64,000 bases of DNA. Origin: Arthrobacter citreus (lineage in GTDB: Bacteria > Bacillota > Bacilli > Bacillales > Bacillaceae_G). A program made the translations under genes and the position numbers. The notes beneath the pieces are model-generated. The model searched no databases. It was given only the letters and a program-made list of their open reading frames with translations, and had not been told where the DNA came from. The DNA is taken from positions 2,852,001 through 2,916,000 of the forward strand of contig CP053688.1 in assembly GCA_013200995.1 (NCBI GenBank), given 5' to 3'. Shown in pieces: positions 63,643 to 64,000 of the stretch (position 1 is its first letter; each line of letters begins with the position of its first letter).

Positions 63643-63699
63643 ACCGACTTTCAATCGGTAAAATGAATAGTTACGATATAATCAATCGGAAATTCCGAT
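63643..63699. promoter_or_regulatory. Two related palindromes between the permease and lysR genes
   Basis: ACCGA-ctttcaa-TCGGT (63643-63659) and ATCGG-aaatt-CCGAT (63685-63699) share the CCGA/TCGG half-site and lie in the divergent promoter region, as expected for LysR-type activation and recognition sites. Confidence 0.55.
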
Positions 63700-63714
63700 A
63701 CATTGGAGGTTTAT

Positions 63715-64000
63715 ATGGAAATCCGTCATTTAGTAACCTTTAAGTCAATAGTGGATATGGGTGGATTTTCTAGAGCCGCTATCCATCTCGGATATGCACA
63801 ATCTACAGTTACCGCACATATTCAAGCACTTGAGCAAGAATTAGGTGTACCTTTATTTGACCGTATTGGCAAAAAAGTTCAACTGACTGACGTCGGTGAA
63901 AATTTTCTAGTTCATGCGATTGAAATGATTCAGCTCTATACGAAAGCAAAAGATGTGTTTCAAATGGAAAATGAAGAAGTATCAACATTAAAAATTGGTG
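63715..64000 (+). CDS. LysR-family transcriptional regulator, partial (C-terminus outside window)
   Basis: The frame starts ATG at 63715 with GGAGG seven bases upstream and runs off the right edge after 95 codons. The N-terminal winged HTH is intact: MEIRHLVTFKSIVDMGGFSR, then AAIHLGYAQSTVTAHIQALE and QELGVPLFDRIGKKVQLTDVG, followed by the linker helix. This is textbook LysR. The effector domain is not in the window. Divergent from the APC permease gene, which is the probable target. Confidence 0.95.
   Translation, partial: MEIRHLVTFKSIVDMGGFSRAAIHLGYAQSTVTAHIQALEQELGVPLFDRIGKKVQLTDVGENFLVHAIEMIQLYTKAKDVFQMENEEVSTLKIG

Overview
The window is AT-rich and carries genes typical of a low-GC, endospore-forming Gram-positive bacterium of the Bacillaceae. 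The supporting features are a GerA-type spore germinant receptor operon, an immune inhibitor A protease, Fur boxes of the Bacillus type, a CcpA cre-like site, strong purine-rich ribosome binding sites and many U-tailed intrinsic terminators. A genus-level name would be inference only. Most genes read on the minus strand.

Layout. 1-4.4 kb: a tripartite tricarboxylate transporter (tctCBA) followed by a DcuS/CitA-type sensor kinase cut by the window edge. 4.5-6.9 kb: immune inhibitor A metalloprotease. 7.1-11.1 kb: a 3-methyladenine DNA glycosylase, then glpD and glpK. 11.5-14.7 kb: a two-component system, a small glycine-rich membrane protein and an unknown 124-residue protein. 15.3-16.5 kb: an MFS transporter. 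16.7-22.3 kb: a Fur-controlled heme/iron block holding an ABC importer with an IsdG-type heme monooxygenase, a HugZ-type heme protein, and a secreted protein of unknown function; each of the three transcription units has its own Fur box. 23-25.2 kb: a GNAT-like protein and AlkC. 25.2-28.4 kb: a cobalamin salvage operon (cobU-cobS-cobC-cblT-cblS) that uses the alpha-ribazole transporter/kinase route and ends in alkC. 28.5-32.2 kb: a germinant receptor in B-A-C order. 32.4-50.8 kb: three long, closely related secreted subtilases with cohesin-like and dockerin-like C-terminal modules and a common promoter design; between them lie an NprR-like HTH-TPR regulator, an RpiR regulator and a TetR/Pip-like pair. 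51-54 kb: a small membrane protein, two metallo-beta-lactamase-fold hydrolases and a YbaK-type deacylase. 54.3-58.1 kb: the hen1-pnkp RNA end-repair cassette. 58.4-61.2 kb: an FMN-riboswitch-controlled riboflavin operon (ribE-ribBA-ribH) in which ribD appears reduced to a stub. 62.3-64 kb: an APC permease divergent from a LysR regulator cut by the window end.

The most interesting items are: (i) the Pnkp/Hen1 RNA repair pair; (ii) a triplicated protease family carrying both halves of a possible cohesin-dockerin interaction, under shared promoter elements; (iii) a Fur regulon with two unrelated heme-degrading enzyme families and an unknown secreted protein; (iv) a ribD remnant under an intact FMN riboswitch; (v) two copies of a ~120-nt structured repeat whose stems covary; (vi) several intergenic arrays of degenerate repeats with a period of about 21 bp (two helical turns). 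All calls come from reading the sequence; no database search or folding program was run.
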